Shown here piece by piece: positions 38,060 through 46,437 of a stretch of 64,000 nucleotides of DNA (its first letter is position 1; the number at the start of each line of letters is the position of its first letter). The DNA is from Betaproteobacteria bacterium (GTDB lineage: Bacteria > Pseudomonadota > Gammaproteobacteria > Burkholderiales > Rhodocyclaceae), in NCBI GenBank assembly GCA_020621405.1, contig JAHRYN010000008.1:77122-141121 (forward strand), given 5' to 3'. The notes beneath the pieces were generated by a model. It was not told the DNA's origin, searched no databases, and worked only from the letters and a program-made list of their open reading frames with translations. The position numbers were made by a program, and so were the translations under genes.

Positions 38060-38824
38060 TCAGCCGGGAATCCGCGCCACATAGCCGAGCAAACGGCTTT
38101 CGATGATGCGCGGGTTGTCGCCGTTGGCGATGCCGGTCAGGCCATCGACGAACATTTCGCGCACGCTGATGAGCTGCGACACATGGACCTGCAGCTTGCG
38201 TCCTATCGGCAGGAAAACCAGGTTGGCGGCGCCGACACCGTAGATGGTGGCGACGAACGCGGTGGCGATGCCGGCACCGAGGCGGGTCGGATCACCGAGA
38301 TTTTCCATCACGTGGATCAGGCCGAGAACGGCGCCCAGGATGCCCACCGTCGGCGAATAGCCGGCCGCCGCGTCCCATACCCGGGCCGCCTGCCGCAGCG
38401 TGTTCTCGTAGGTGGTGATTTCGACTTCCATCACTTCGCGCAGCCGTTCGGAATCCGCCCCGTCTACCAGCAGCTGCACACCCTTGCGGAAAAACGGGTC
38501 CTCTTCCCTGGCGACCTGCTTTTCCAGCACCAGGATGCCTTCGCGCCGCGACAGCTGGGCCCAGTTCACCAGCTTGGCAATCATGTCATCCGGAATCTGA
38601 GCCGGTGCGGCAAAGGCCCAGCTGCCCATGCGCATGCCGCGCATGAAGATCGGAAAGCGGGTCTGCAGCATGGTCGCACCCAGCGTGCCGCCGAGCACGA
38701 TGACGAAGGCGGCCGGCTGGAACAGCGACGACAGCCGGCCGCCCTCGAGCAGCTGGCCGGCCATGATGGCAGCAATGGCCAGAGCCAGTCCGACGAAGCT
38801 GATGCGATCGAGGCGCCGGAACAT
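38060..38824 (-). CDS. motC: Flagellar stator protein MotC (MotA family)
   Basis: A 254-residue MotA/ExbB-type protein with four transmembrane helices: ISFVGLALAIAAIMAGQLL, FQPAAFVIVLGGTLGATML, YSPTVGILGAVLGLIHVMENL and IATAFVATIYGVGAANLVFLPIG. The large cytoplasmic loop (about 70-150) carries the rotor-facing charged residues. It forms the stator with MotD. Position beside fliA and the MotC/MotD pairing mirror the Pseudomonas polar motor, except that chemotaxis genes are absent between them. Confidence 0.9.
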   Translation of the reverse strand: MFRRLDRISFVGLALAIAAIMAGQLLEGGRLSSLFQPAAFVIVLGGTLGATMLQTRFPIFMRGMRMGSWAFAAPAQIPDDMIAKLVNWAQLSRREGILVLEKQVAREEDPFFRKGVQLLVDGADSERLREVMEVEITTYENTLRQAARVWDAAAGYSPTVGILGAVLGLIHVMENLGDPTRLGAGIATAFVATIYGVGAANLVFLPIGRKLQVHVSQLISVREMFVDGLTGIANGDNPRIIESRLLGYVARIPG

Positions 38825-38840
38825 GACGGGGACGCTGCGC

Positions 38841-39557
38841 TCAGGCGCGTGCCGCGATGCGGCTGCGCAGGCGGGCGATGGCCTGGCTGTGGAGCTGGCA
38901 GACGCGCGACTCGGACACGCCCAGGATTTCGCCGATCTCGCGCAGGTTCAGGTCTTCCTCGTAGTAAAGGCCCATGACCGTCTTCTCGCGATCCGGCAGA
39001 TCGCCGATCGCCCGCACCAGCACGTCGCGCATGTTCTTGTCGAGCAGGCGCGCCAGCGGATCGAGATCTTCGGTGCCGACACTGTGACGGTCCAGATAAT
39101 CGTCATCGTCGCCGTCGGTGAAGTCCTCGAAATACACGAGCTGGTAGCCGCGCGCTTCCTGCAGCATCTTCTGGTATTCACCCAGCGGCATGCCGAGCGA
39201 TTCGGCCAGTTCGCCTTCGGTCGGCTGGCGTCCCTTCTGCTGTTCCAGCGTATGGATGGCCGTTTCGATGCGGCGCATGTCGCGGCGCAGGCTGCGCGGC
39301 AGCCAGTCGTTTTCGCGCAACCCGTCCAGCATGGCACCGCGGATGCGCTGCACCGCGTAGGTCTCGAACTGGGCGCCCAGACCTTCCTCATAGCGGCTCA
39401 TCGCATCGAGCAGGCCCAGCATGCCGTTCTGGATGATGTCCTCGACCTGCACGCTGGCCGGCAGCTTGGCCATCAGGTGATAGGCGATGCGCTTGACCAG
39501 CGGTGCGTAGTGTTTGGCGAGCTGGTCGCGGTCCAGTGTTCCGGATGCGGTATACAT
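38841..39557 (-). CDS. fliA: RNA polymerase sigma-28 factor FliA
   Basis: FliA directs late flagellar and motility genes and is held in check by FlgM. The 238-residue sigma factor shows region 2 (YAPLVKRIAYHLMAKLPASVQVEDIIQNGMLGLLDAMSRYEE, then QFETYAVQRIRGAMLDGLRENDW), region 3 and region 4 (LPDREKTVMGLYYEEDLNLREIGEILGVSESRVCQLHSQAI). It follows flhG and precedes motC by 16 bp. Confidence 0.96.
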   Translation of the reverse strand: MYTASGTLDRDQLAKHYAPLVKRIAYHLMAKLPASVQVEDIIQNGMLGLLDAMSRYEEGLGAQFETYAVQRIRGAMLDGLRENDWLPRSLRRDMRRIETAIHTLEQQKGRQPTEGELAESLGMPLGEYQKMLQEARGYQLVYFEDFTDGDDDDYLDRHSVGTEDLDPLARLLDKNMRDVLVRAIGDLPDREKTVMGLYYEEDLNLREIGEILGVSESRVCQLHSQAIARLRSRIAARA

Positions 39558-39588
39558 GTTTCGTCCTCTGCTTCGGCCGGCTGCGCGA

Positions 39589-40470
39589 TCAGGCCACGCG
39601 CGCCGAAACCCCGCCCGTCCGCCCGGCCGGATCGCCGGATTGCGTGTCGTGCAGGGGCATCAACATACCGGGTTTTTCCGCCTCGCGGGTCACGAAAAGC
39701 TTTTCGGCAAGATCGCGCCCGATTTTGAGTGCATCGTCACCCGTGGTGGCGAAAGTCGGACGCTGGTAACCGGCGGGCAGGCAGCCGAGCCAGTGCAGCG
39801 CGCTGCCCAGGTGTTCGCTGACCACGCCGTTGAGGCTGGCAAAGGCCTGACGTGCATCCGCCACCGAACGGGCACGCGTGACGCCGACATGAACCGGTTT
39901 CGCCGCTCCGCTCGCCGACAGCGGCGCGTTGCCGGTGACATGGCGCTTGATCAGTGCATAGGCGGCCGTGATGCTGACGCCGGACGCCGCGGTGACGACC
40001 GCCAGCCGGTCGGAGCGCCGTGCGAGCAGCGAAAGCTGGCCGTCATCCGGCGCGCAGTCGACGATCAGCAGTTCGGTATCGCGCGTCAGTTCGACCAGCG
40101 CCTCGTCCAGCGCTTCCATCTGCAGGCGGTTGAGCTGCTTCGACGCAGTCGCCAGGCGCGCGGCCGGCACCACGGAAATGCCCTGTTGCGATGCGAGCCG
40201 GACCGAGGCCAGCGGCGCATCGCGATTGATCGCCTGCAGCAGGTCGAGCCGCGAGGTCAGACCCAGCCGGGCTGTCACCGAACCGGCACCCTGGTGTTCG
40301 TCGATCACGGTCACGCGCAAGCCGCTGCGCGCCGCCTCCAGTGCGGCGCCGAGGGCGATCGAGGTGTTGCCCACGCCTTCCATGGCACCGGCGAAGCTCA
40401 CACGCTGCGTCGGAAAGCGGCGGAACATGGCACGCAGGCCGGATGCCTGGTCGTTCTTAAGATCAACCAC
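39589..40470 (-). CDS. flhG: MinD-like flagellar number regulator FlhG (FleN-like)
   Basis: A 293-residue MinD/ParA-superfamily protein in the position of FlhG/FleN, which limits flagellar number. The expected deviant Walker A is strongly altered: RVSFAGAMEGVGNTSIALG (about 23-41), so the signature lysine and the P-loop lysine are both absent. The Walker B-like LLIVDCAPDD and the AVVTAASGVSITAAYALIK segment remain. The start is GTG at 40470, inside the end of flhF (8-bp overlap). ATP binding is therefore doubtful, as appears to be the case in related betaproteobacterial proteins. Confidence 0.85.
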   Translation of the reverse strand: MVDLKNDQASGLRAMFRRFPTQRVSFAGAMEGVGNTSIALGAALEAARSGLRVTVIDEHQGAGSVTARLGLTSRLDLLQAINRDAPLASVRLASQQGISVVPAARLATASKQLNRLQMEALDEALVELTRDTELLIVDCAPDDGQLSLLARRSDRLAVVTAASGVSITAAYALIKRHVTGNAPLSASGAAKPVHVGVTRARSVADARQAFASLNGVVSEHLGSALHWLGCLPAGYQRPTFATTGDDALKIGRDLAEKLFVTREAEKPGMLMPLHDTQSGDPAGRTGGVSARVA

Positions 40471-41977
40471 GGCTCACCTCGCTGCGCGCAGTGCGGCGCG
40501 AGGCCGACATCAGCAGACCGGCGTCCTGCGGCGACAGATGCTGCGAGGACTCTTCGTCAGCTGCCCGCAAGGCCCGGTGCAGCAGGTAGGCACGGTTAGG
40601 CATATGAAGGTCTTCCGGCACCCGCTGGCCATTGGCGACGTAGTACAGCGGCAGTTCATGGCGCATCAGCACGTCGAGTACCGGACCCAGCGTGACCGAC
40701 TCATCCACCTTGCTGACGATGGCGCCTGCCAGATCCGCGCCGCCGTTCGGCGACGAATAGGCGCGCACCACGTCGTCGAGCGCATCGGCGCGCGCCACTG
40801 CGTTGAGCAGCAGCAGCCGGCGTACATCGCCGCTGGACGACAGCATGGCGATCTGCTCGGCCACTGCGCGGTCGCGCTGGCTCATGCCGACGGTATCGAT
40901 CAGCACCATGTGCTTGTCGCGCAGTTCGACCAGCATGCGGCGCAGGTCGGATGCGTCGCGCACCGCATGCACCGGCACGCCGAGGATGCGGCCGTAGATA
41001 CGCAGCTGTTCGTGCGCGCCGATCCGGTAGCCGTCGGTGGTCAGCAGTGCCACCTTGTCGGCACCGTGGCGCACCACGCAGCGCGCAGCCAGCTTGGCGG
41101 TGGTCGTCGTCTTGCCGACACCGGTCGGACCGACCAGCGCATACACGCCGCCGCGATCGATGATGTCAGCATCCGAATTGAGGGTGATCAGGTCGCGCCC
41201 GATCAGCGTACGCAGCTCGTTGCGCGCAGCTGCCAGAGAATCGGCCGTGGTCAGCAGATCGAGCAGGCGGTAGGTGGTGACGGCGCTGAAGCCGGATTCG
41301 AGCATTTCGGCGGCCAGCGCAGTCTTGACCGGCGAAGTACGCGACATTTCACCCCAGGCGAAGCCGGCAAGCTGCTGTTCCAGCATGCGGCGGATGCTGC
41401 CCAGTTCTTCGCGCAGCGCGCTGTCGAGTTCCGGAGCACGCTCCATCGTCGGCGCGGGCGCCGGCGCCGCGGCACGGCGGGCACCCGCTTCGGCCTCGGG
41501 TGCCAGACGATGGCGCGCCACTTCGGCGTGCGCTTCCAGCTGCGAATCGTCGACCAGTTGCGAGTTGGCGGCTGGTTGCAAATTGGCGGCCGGCAGATTG
41601 CGTGCATGGGCCATGTCGCGCAGTTCGCTCGGCGTGGCCGGGCGCGGCTTGTACGGCTGCCAGGGTTTCGGGGCACGCGCTGTTTCAACCGGAGCGGCAG
41701 CGCGCGGCGGGACGCCACGGGCAGCCACGCTGCTCGACAGCGTCACCTGGAAGTCGTCCTCATCGGCTGGCATCGCCGGTTCGGCCGGCTGCGCCCTGGC
41801 CGCGGGCTTCTTCGCCGGCGGCACCATCGTCTCGAGCGCATTGGCCGGCAGCGCGAGTATCTCGACGCCACCTTCGACCGGACGGTTGGACAGCACGATG
41901 GCGTCCGGACCGAGATCTTCCTTTATGCGACGCAATGCGTCACGGGCGCTGGCTGCGACATATTTGCGGGGCGTCAT
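40463..41977 (-). CDS. flhF: SRP-type GTPase FlhF, flagellar placement factor
   Basis: FlhF marks the site, usually a pole, for flagellar assembly. The 504-residue protein has a FlhF B-domain start (MTPRKYVAASARDALRRIKEDLGPDAIVLSNRP), a long variable Pro/Ala linker (about 50-180), an N-domain and a GTPase G-domain with P-loop GPTGVGKT (about 283-290), LLTTDGYRIGAHEQLRIYGRI and LIDTVGMSQRD. It overlaps flhA by ATGA and flhG by 8 bp, so the three are coupled. Confidence 0.94.
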   Translation of the reverse strand: MTPRKYVAASARDALRRIKEDLGPDAIVLSNRPVEGGVEILALPANALETMVPPAKKPAARAQPAEPAMPADEDDFQVTLSSSVAARGVPPRAAAPVETARAPKPWQPYKPRPATPSELRDMAHARNLPAANLQPAANSQLVDDSQLEAHAEVARHRLAPEAEAGARRAAAPAPAPTMERAPELDSALREELGSIRRMLEQQLAGFAWGEMSRTSPVKTALAAEMLESGFSAVTTYRLLDLLTTADSLAAARNELRTLIGRDLITLNSDADIIDRGGVYALVGPTGVGKTTTTAKLAARCVVRHGADKVALLTTDGYRIGAHEQLRIYGRILGVPVHAVRDASDLRRMLVELRDKHMVLIDTVGMSQRDRAVAEQIAMLSSSGDVRRLLLLNAVARADALDDVVRAYSSPNGGADLAGAIVSKVDESVTLGPVLDVLMRHELPLYYVANGQRVPEDLHMPNRAYLLHRALRAADEESSQHLSPQDAGLLMSASRRTARSEVSRG

Positions 41978-44082
41978 GCTTTGACTCCGATCACCGAGGT
42001 CACCTTGATGGTGCGTGTTTCAGGAACTTCAGAATTCGCCAGAACCTTCAGGCTGGGTACCACGCGGCGCAGGAAGCGGGACAGCAGCCAGCGCAGCGGC
42101 GCCGGCACCAGCAGAACCGCCGGCAGTCCCATCTCTTCCTGCTGCTGCGAACTGTTCGCGACTTCGCGCATCAGCGTGTCAGCCAGCCCCGGCTCGATCA
42201 CCGAGCCATCGCCGCCGGCGCCCAGCGCCTGGCCGAGCAGACGCTCGAGACCCGGATCGAGCACCATCACCTGCACGTCGGCGTTGCCCGGGAACAGCTG
42301 CTGCACGATGGCGCGGCCAAGCGCCACGCGAACACGCGACGTCAGCTCCATCGGATCCTGCGTGCGCGGTGCATGCTCAGCCAGCGTTTCCACGATGGAG
42401 CGCATGTCGCGGATGGCCACGCCCTCTTCCAGCAGGCTCTGCAGCACGCGCTGGACCACGGCCAGCGGCAGCGCCTTCGGTACCAGGTCCTCGACCAGCT
42501 TGGGCTGGTCGCGGCCAATGTGCTCGAGCAGCGCCTGCGCTTCCTGGCGGCCGAACAGTTCAGCGGCGTGCGTCAGGATCAGATGATTCAGGTGGGTCGC
42601 CACCACGGTGGCGGCGTCGACCACCGTGTAACCGAGTGCATGCGCCTGCTCGCGCAGGCCCTGCTCGATCCACACCGCCGGCAGGCCGAACGCCGGATCC
42701 TTCGCTTCACGGCCAGGCAGCGCCCCGGCAACGCGGCCCGGATTGATGGCCATCAGGCTGCCCGGATAGGCCTCTCCGCTGCCGACATCGACGCCCTTGA
42801 GCGTGATGCGATAGCCGTTCGGCTTGAGTTCGAGATTGTCGCGGATATGCACCGGCGAGGTCAGGAAGCCGATTTCGGCCGCGAATTTCTTGCGCAGGCC
42901 GCGGATGCGCTTGAGCAGTTCGCCGTCCTGGCCGCGATCGACCAGCGGGATCAGCCGGTAGCCGACTTCCAGGCCCAGGGTGTCGACCGGCACCACGTCG
43001 GTCCAAGCCGCTTCCTGCGATTCCGGCTGCGGAATCGCCGCCTGCGCTGCCTGAGCCGCCGCGGCCGTTTCCGCTGCCTCCTTCGCGCCCGGTGCCGCCT
43101 TGGCATTCACGCCGCGCCAGGCCAGATAGCCCAGTGCCGAAGCCAGCAGCAGGAACACGAAGTTCGGCATGCCGGGAATCATGCCCATCAGCGCCATGAT
43201 GCCGGCCGCGATGGCCAGCACACGTGAATCGCCGAACAGCTGGCTGACCACCTGCCCGCCCACGTCCTCGCCGCTGCCGACGCGCGACACCACCAGACCG
43301 GCCGCGATCGAAATGATCAGCGCCGGAATCTGCGCCACCAGACCGTCGCCGATGGTCAGCAGCACATAGGATTTGGCCGCACCGCCGGCCGTCATGTCGT
43401 GCTCCATCACGCCGATCAGCATGCCGCCGATCATGTTGATCAGCAGGATCAGGATGCCGGCGACCGCATCGCCACGGACGAATTTCGATGCACCATCCAT
43501 CGAGCCGTAGAAGTCGGCCTCGTCGGCGATCTCCTTGCGGCGGCGGCGCGCCTCTTCCTCGCCGATCAGGCCGGCATTGAGATCGGCGTCGATCGCCATC
43601 TGCTTGCCGGGCATGGCGTCCAGCGTGAAGCGGGCGCCCACTTCGGCGATACGACCGGCGCCCTTGGTCACGACCACGAAGTTGATGACGGTCAGGATGA
43701 TGAACACCACGATGCCGACCGCGTAGTTGCCGCCGACCAGGAAGTGGCCGAACGCCTCGATCACCTTGCCGGCCGCGTCCGGGCCAGTATGGCCTTCGAG
43801 CAGCACGACGCGGGTGGACGCCACGTTCAGCGACAGGCGCAGCAGCGTCGTGACCAGCAGCACCGTCGGGAAAACCGAGAATTCCAGCGCCCGCACCGTG
43901 TAGAGCGATACCAGCATCACCATCACCGACAGCGCGATGTTGAAGGTGAAGAACACGTCCAGGACGAAGGTGGGCAGCGGCAGCACCATCATCGACAGGA
44001 TGAGGATGATGAGCAGCGGCGCAGCCATCTGCCGCACGTTTACGGTACCGACTGCCTGACGAAGCGAAAGGGAAGAAGCCAT
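41974..44082 (-). CDS. flhA: Flagellar export apparatus protein FlhA
   Basis: FlhA forms the nonameric export gate of the flagellar type III secretion system. The 702-residue protein has eight N-terminal transmembrane helices (to about 320), the FHIPEP signature region (VVTKGAGRIAEVGARFTLDAMPGKQMAIDADLNAG) and a large cytoplasmic C-terminal domain. The length is typical. flhB, normally upstream, is not adjacent; instead a 270-bp intergenic region and a divergent glycine-zipper gene follow. It heads flhA-flhF-flhG-fliA-motC-motD. Confidence 0.96.
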   Translation of the reverse strand: MASSLSLRQAVGTVNVRQMAAPLLIILILSMMVLPLPTFVLDVFFTFNIALSVMVMLVSLYTVRALEFSVFPTVLLVTTLLRLSLNVASTRVVLLEGHTGPDAAGKVIEAFGHFLVGGNYAVGIVVFIILTVINFVVVTKGAGRIAEVGARFTLDAMPGKQMAIDADLNAGLIGEEEARRRRKEIADEADFYGSMDGASKFVRGDAVAGILILLINMIGGMLIGVMEHDMTAGGAAKSYVLLTIGDGLVAQIPALIISIAAGLVVSRVGSGEDVGGQVVSQLFGDSRVLAIAAGIMALMGMIPGMPNFVFLLLASALGYLAWRGVNAKAAPGAKEAAETAAAAQAAQAAIPQPESQEAAWTDVVPVDTLGLEVGYRLIPLVDRGQDGELLKRIRGLRKKFAAEIGFLTSPVHIRDNLELKPNGYRITLKGVDVGSGEAYPGSLMAINPGRVAGALPGREAKDPAFGLPAVWIEQGLREQAHALGYTVVDAATVVATHLNHLILTHAAELFGRQEAQALLEHIGRDQPKLVEDLVPKALPLAVVQRVLQSLLEEGVAIRDMRSIVETLAEHAPRTQDPMELTSRVRVALGRAIVQQLFPGNADVQVMVLDPGLERLLGQALGAGGDGSVIEPGLADTLMREVANSSQQQEEMGLPAVLLVPAPLRWLLSRFLRRVVPSLKVLANSEVPETRTIKVTSVIGVKA

Positions 44083-44352
44083 GACGACATTTCAGCGCAT
44101 GCGATGGCAATCGAACCGGAGAAAGAAAAGGGGTTTTCCCCGGCTATTGGGTGGACTGAAACCCGGTCGCCTGCTCAATCAGCCGTTTGATGCAAACCGT
44201 CACGCATGCAGAACCGGACCCGCGTGCACACTGGTCAGCCGGTTGGCGGGACCGCATCCGACGCGCAACACGCCCTTACAAACACCCGTCGAATTCATTT
44301 ACTCGGGCATGCGTTACTGGCGACGTAGCAAGTCAACCGCAAGGAGAACACG

Positions 44353-45192
44353 ATGAATGCCCAGGCCCGAACCCCTTCAGCTGCCCCGCTGCACCCGGCG
44401 CTGTGGGTGGCCGCCATTTCGGTCACCGCATTCAGTGCGGTCGGCATCGCCGCCCTGACCGGTGCATTCGAACGCAAGGCGCCTGAAACACCGGCCCCGA
44501 TCTCTGCCGCCGCTGTCCAGGAGACACCGGCAGTCACACCGCCGGTCGCCAGGGCAGTCGCCGAACCCGAACCCGCGCAGGCGGCGACTCCGGAACCCGC
44601 CGCCGTGGTCGAACCGGTGCCAGTCGTCCAGCCGCCGGCCGCGAAAACCCACACCGCAAGGGCGGTGGCAAAGGTCGCCGCGCCGAAGAAGGTGCCTGTC
44701 GCGGAACACACTGCGGTCATCCCGCAGGACGGGCAGGCCGTCAAGGTGGCACAGCAAACCTACGACCCGGGCATCGACGTGACGTCTGCCCCGCCGCCGC
44801 CGCACGAACCTGCCGTATCGCGTCCGGACAACGAATACCGCGTACCGCCACCGGCCTGCGCCGACTGCGGCGTGGTCGAAGCGGTGCGACCGGTGCAGGC
44901 GCCCGGCGAAGCCAGCGGCATGGGTGCTGCAGCCGGCGGCGTGGTCGGCGGCCTGCTGGGCAACGCTGTCGGCAAGGGCACCGGCAACACCATCGCGACG
45001 ATCATCGGCGTTGCCGGCGGCGCCTATGCCGGCCACCAGATCGAAAAGACACAGCGCAAGTCGACGCACTACGAGGTCGACGTGCGGATGTCCGGCGGTG
45101 AACGCCGTACCGTCACACTCGACACGGAACCTGTGTGGCGTGCCGGTGACAAAGTGAAAGTGCAGAACGGCAAGCTGACCGCCGGCAACTGA
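44353..45192 (+). CDS. Glycine-zipper 2TM-domain protein (SlyB-like C-terminus)
   Basis: A 279-residue protein with an N-terminal transmembrane anchor (about 16-37), a long Ala/Pro/Val linker (about 40-165), and a glycine-zipper region (about 189-228; GMGAAAGGVVGGLLGNAVGKGTGNTIATIIG) followed by YEVDVRMSGGERRTVTLDTEPVWRAGDKVKV, the usual tail of SlyB/Rickettsia 17-kDa-like proteins. Such proteins sit in the envelope and often respond to stress. AAGGAG lies 7 bp before the ATG. It is monocistronic, with its own terminator. Confidence 0.82.
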   Translation: MNAQARTPSAAPLHPALWVAAISVTAFSAVGIAALTGAFERKAPETPAPISAAAVQETPAVTPPVARAVAEPEPAQAATPEPAAVVEPVPVVQPPAAKTHTARAVAKVAAPKKVPVAEHTAVIPQDGQAVKVAQQTYDPGIDVTSAPPPPHEPAVSRPDNEYRVPPPACADCGVVEAVRPVQAPGEASGMGAAAGGVVGGLLGNAVGKGTGNTIATIIGVAGGAYAGHQIEKTQRKSTHYEVDVRMSGGERRTVTLDTEPVWRAGDKVKVQNGKLTAGN

Positions 45193-45238
45193 TTCCAGAT
45201 TTCCCTTCCTCTTCCTCTCTCTCCGTGAGGAATCTTTC

Positions 45239-45265
45239 GGGCACCGGTGCGGTGCCCGTTTTTTT
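45239..45265 (+). terminator. Rho-independent terminator of the glycine-zipper gene
   Basis: GGGCACC-GGTGC-GGTGCCC hairpin followed by seven T residues (45259-45265), 46 bp after the stop codon. The convergent TIR/CHAT operon ends just beyond it at 45292. Confidence 0.92.
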
Positions 45266-45291
45266 GCCTGTCGGAAACAGAGGTCCGGCGA

Positions 45292-46437
45292 TCAGGACAG
45301 GTAGCGCTCCATCTGGTTGACCGGCGCGTTGCGCAGCAGGTAGAGCTGCGGATTGTCGCGCTCGGCCGACTGTCCCGCCTCGAGCACCCGGACCGGCTCG
45401 CGCTCGAGGATGCACAGACGGCGGCTGATGCAGTCGGCACGCCACTCCGGATTCGCCGCACGGCCGCGCTCTTCGACCGCGATGCGCGTCAGCGCGAACT
45501 GGTCACGCGGATCCTCGCGCTCGATGCGCCGACGGATGGCCGCATGCGCGCGATCGAGGCTGCCCTGCTGCACGCACAGGTCGTACAGCGCCGCCAGACA
45601 GCGGAAATTGCGTATCGCAACCGGCCGCACCCCCTTGAGCCAGGACAGAGCGACGATCAGCTTGCGGCCGTAGGTGTCGTAGGCGTAGCCGAGCATTTCG
45701 GTGCGGAATACCGGATCGCGGCCGACCGCCTGCAGCGCCGCCGTCCACGCCGGATCGAATCCGGCCTTCCGGGCGCCGCGGCTGAGCGCGTCGGCCCACC
45801 TCACCTGCTGCACGCGCGACGGCAGCTTCAGCATGCGCTGCCACTCCGGCCACAGCACGCCGAAACAGGCACGCAGCCGGGTTTCGTCGCGTGCCGTGTG
45901 GCGGCGGAACAGTTCCTGCAGCGTGCCGGTACCGAGATTGACCTGCAGCGGCCCGAACGACAGACCGGCGCCGTCGAAATTGCCGGTCACCTGCAGATGC
46001 GGGTCACCGCTGGTCTCGAACGCCGCCGTGACCGCGATCGCCAGATCGAGCGCCCGTTCCGCGGCCAGCGCCGGCAGATTGTCCGGATCCGGCATTTCCG
46101 CATACAGCGCGTCGCCACGCAGTTCGGCCTTCGCCAGCCAGCCATCTCGCACGGCCCGGGCAGCGCTCGCCGCAAGATCGCTCGGCGAGGCGGCCTTGAG
46201 CCATGCGAAGCGACCGTCGATTGCGCGACCGGAGGCACCGCGCGGAACAACGCCGGCGATCGATACGCCCTGACCGAGATCGTTGCGCACCATCTGCACT
46301 GCGGCGACCAGTTCACGATGCACGCGCACCGAACCGTCGGGCCGCGCGTATTCGGACAGGCGGAAATTGGGCGTGACCGGCGCGCCGGCCGGGCCGCCGA
46401 CGATGTAGTCCCGGTCGTACCTGAGCCCTTTGCTCAT
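45292..46437 (-). CDS. Protein with degenerate M15-like N-terminus and lysozyme-like region
   Basis: A 381-residue protein, third gene of the TIR-CHAT operon. Residues about 20-70 (VTPNFRLSEYARPDGSVRVH, then a helix and VSIAGVVPRG) resemble the start of peptidase M15/YcbK domains, but the zinc-binding SxHxxGxAxD part is missing. Residues about 130-175 (LAIAVTAAFETSG, VTGNFDGAGLSFGPLQVNLG, TLQELF) resemble the active-site region of lysozyme/chitosanase-like hydrolases, with Glu141 the candidate catalytic acid. The rest is helical. No signal peptide is seen. The ATG overlaps the stop of the CHAT gene by ATGA, so it is translated with it. The peptidoglycan or glycan substrate is inference. Confidence 0.6.
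   Translation of the reverse strand: MSKGLRYDRDYIVGGPAGAPVTPNFRLSEYARPDGSVRVHRELVAAVQMVRNDLGQGVSIAGVVPRGASGRAIDGRFAWLKAASPSDLAASAARAVRDGWLAKAELRGDALYAEMPDPDNLPALAAERALDLAIAVTAAFETSGDPHLQVTGNFDGAGLSFGPLQVNLGTGTLQELFRRHTARDETRLRACFGVLWPEWQRMLKLPSRVQQVRWADALSRGARKAGFDPAWTAALQAVGRDPVFRTEMLGYAYDTYGRKLIVALSWLKGVRPVAIRNFRCLAALYDLCVQQGSLDRAHAAIRRRIEREDPRDQFALTRIAVEERGRAANPEWRADCISRRLCILEREPVRVLEAGQSAERDNPQLYLLRNAPVNQMERYLS

Noticed and set aside
39968..42586. An 872-codon plus-strand open frame opposite flhF and flhA
   Set aside because: Low-complexity, Arg/Ser/Ala-rich translation; flhF and flhA motifs on the other strand are complete.
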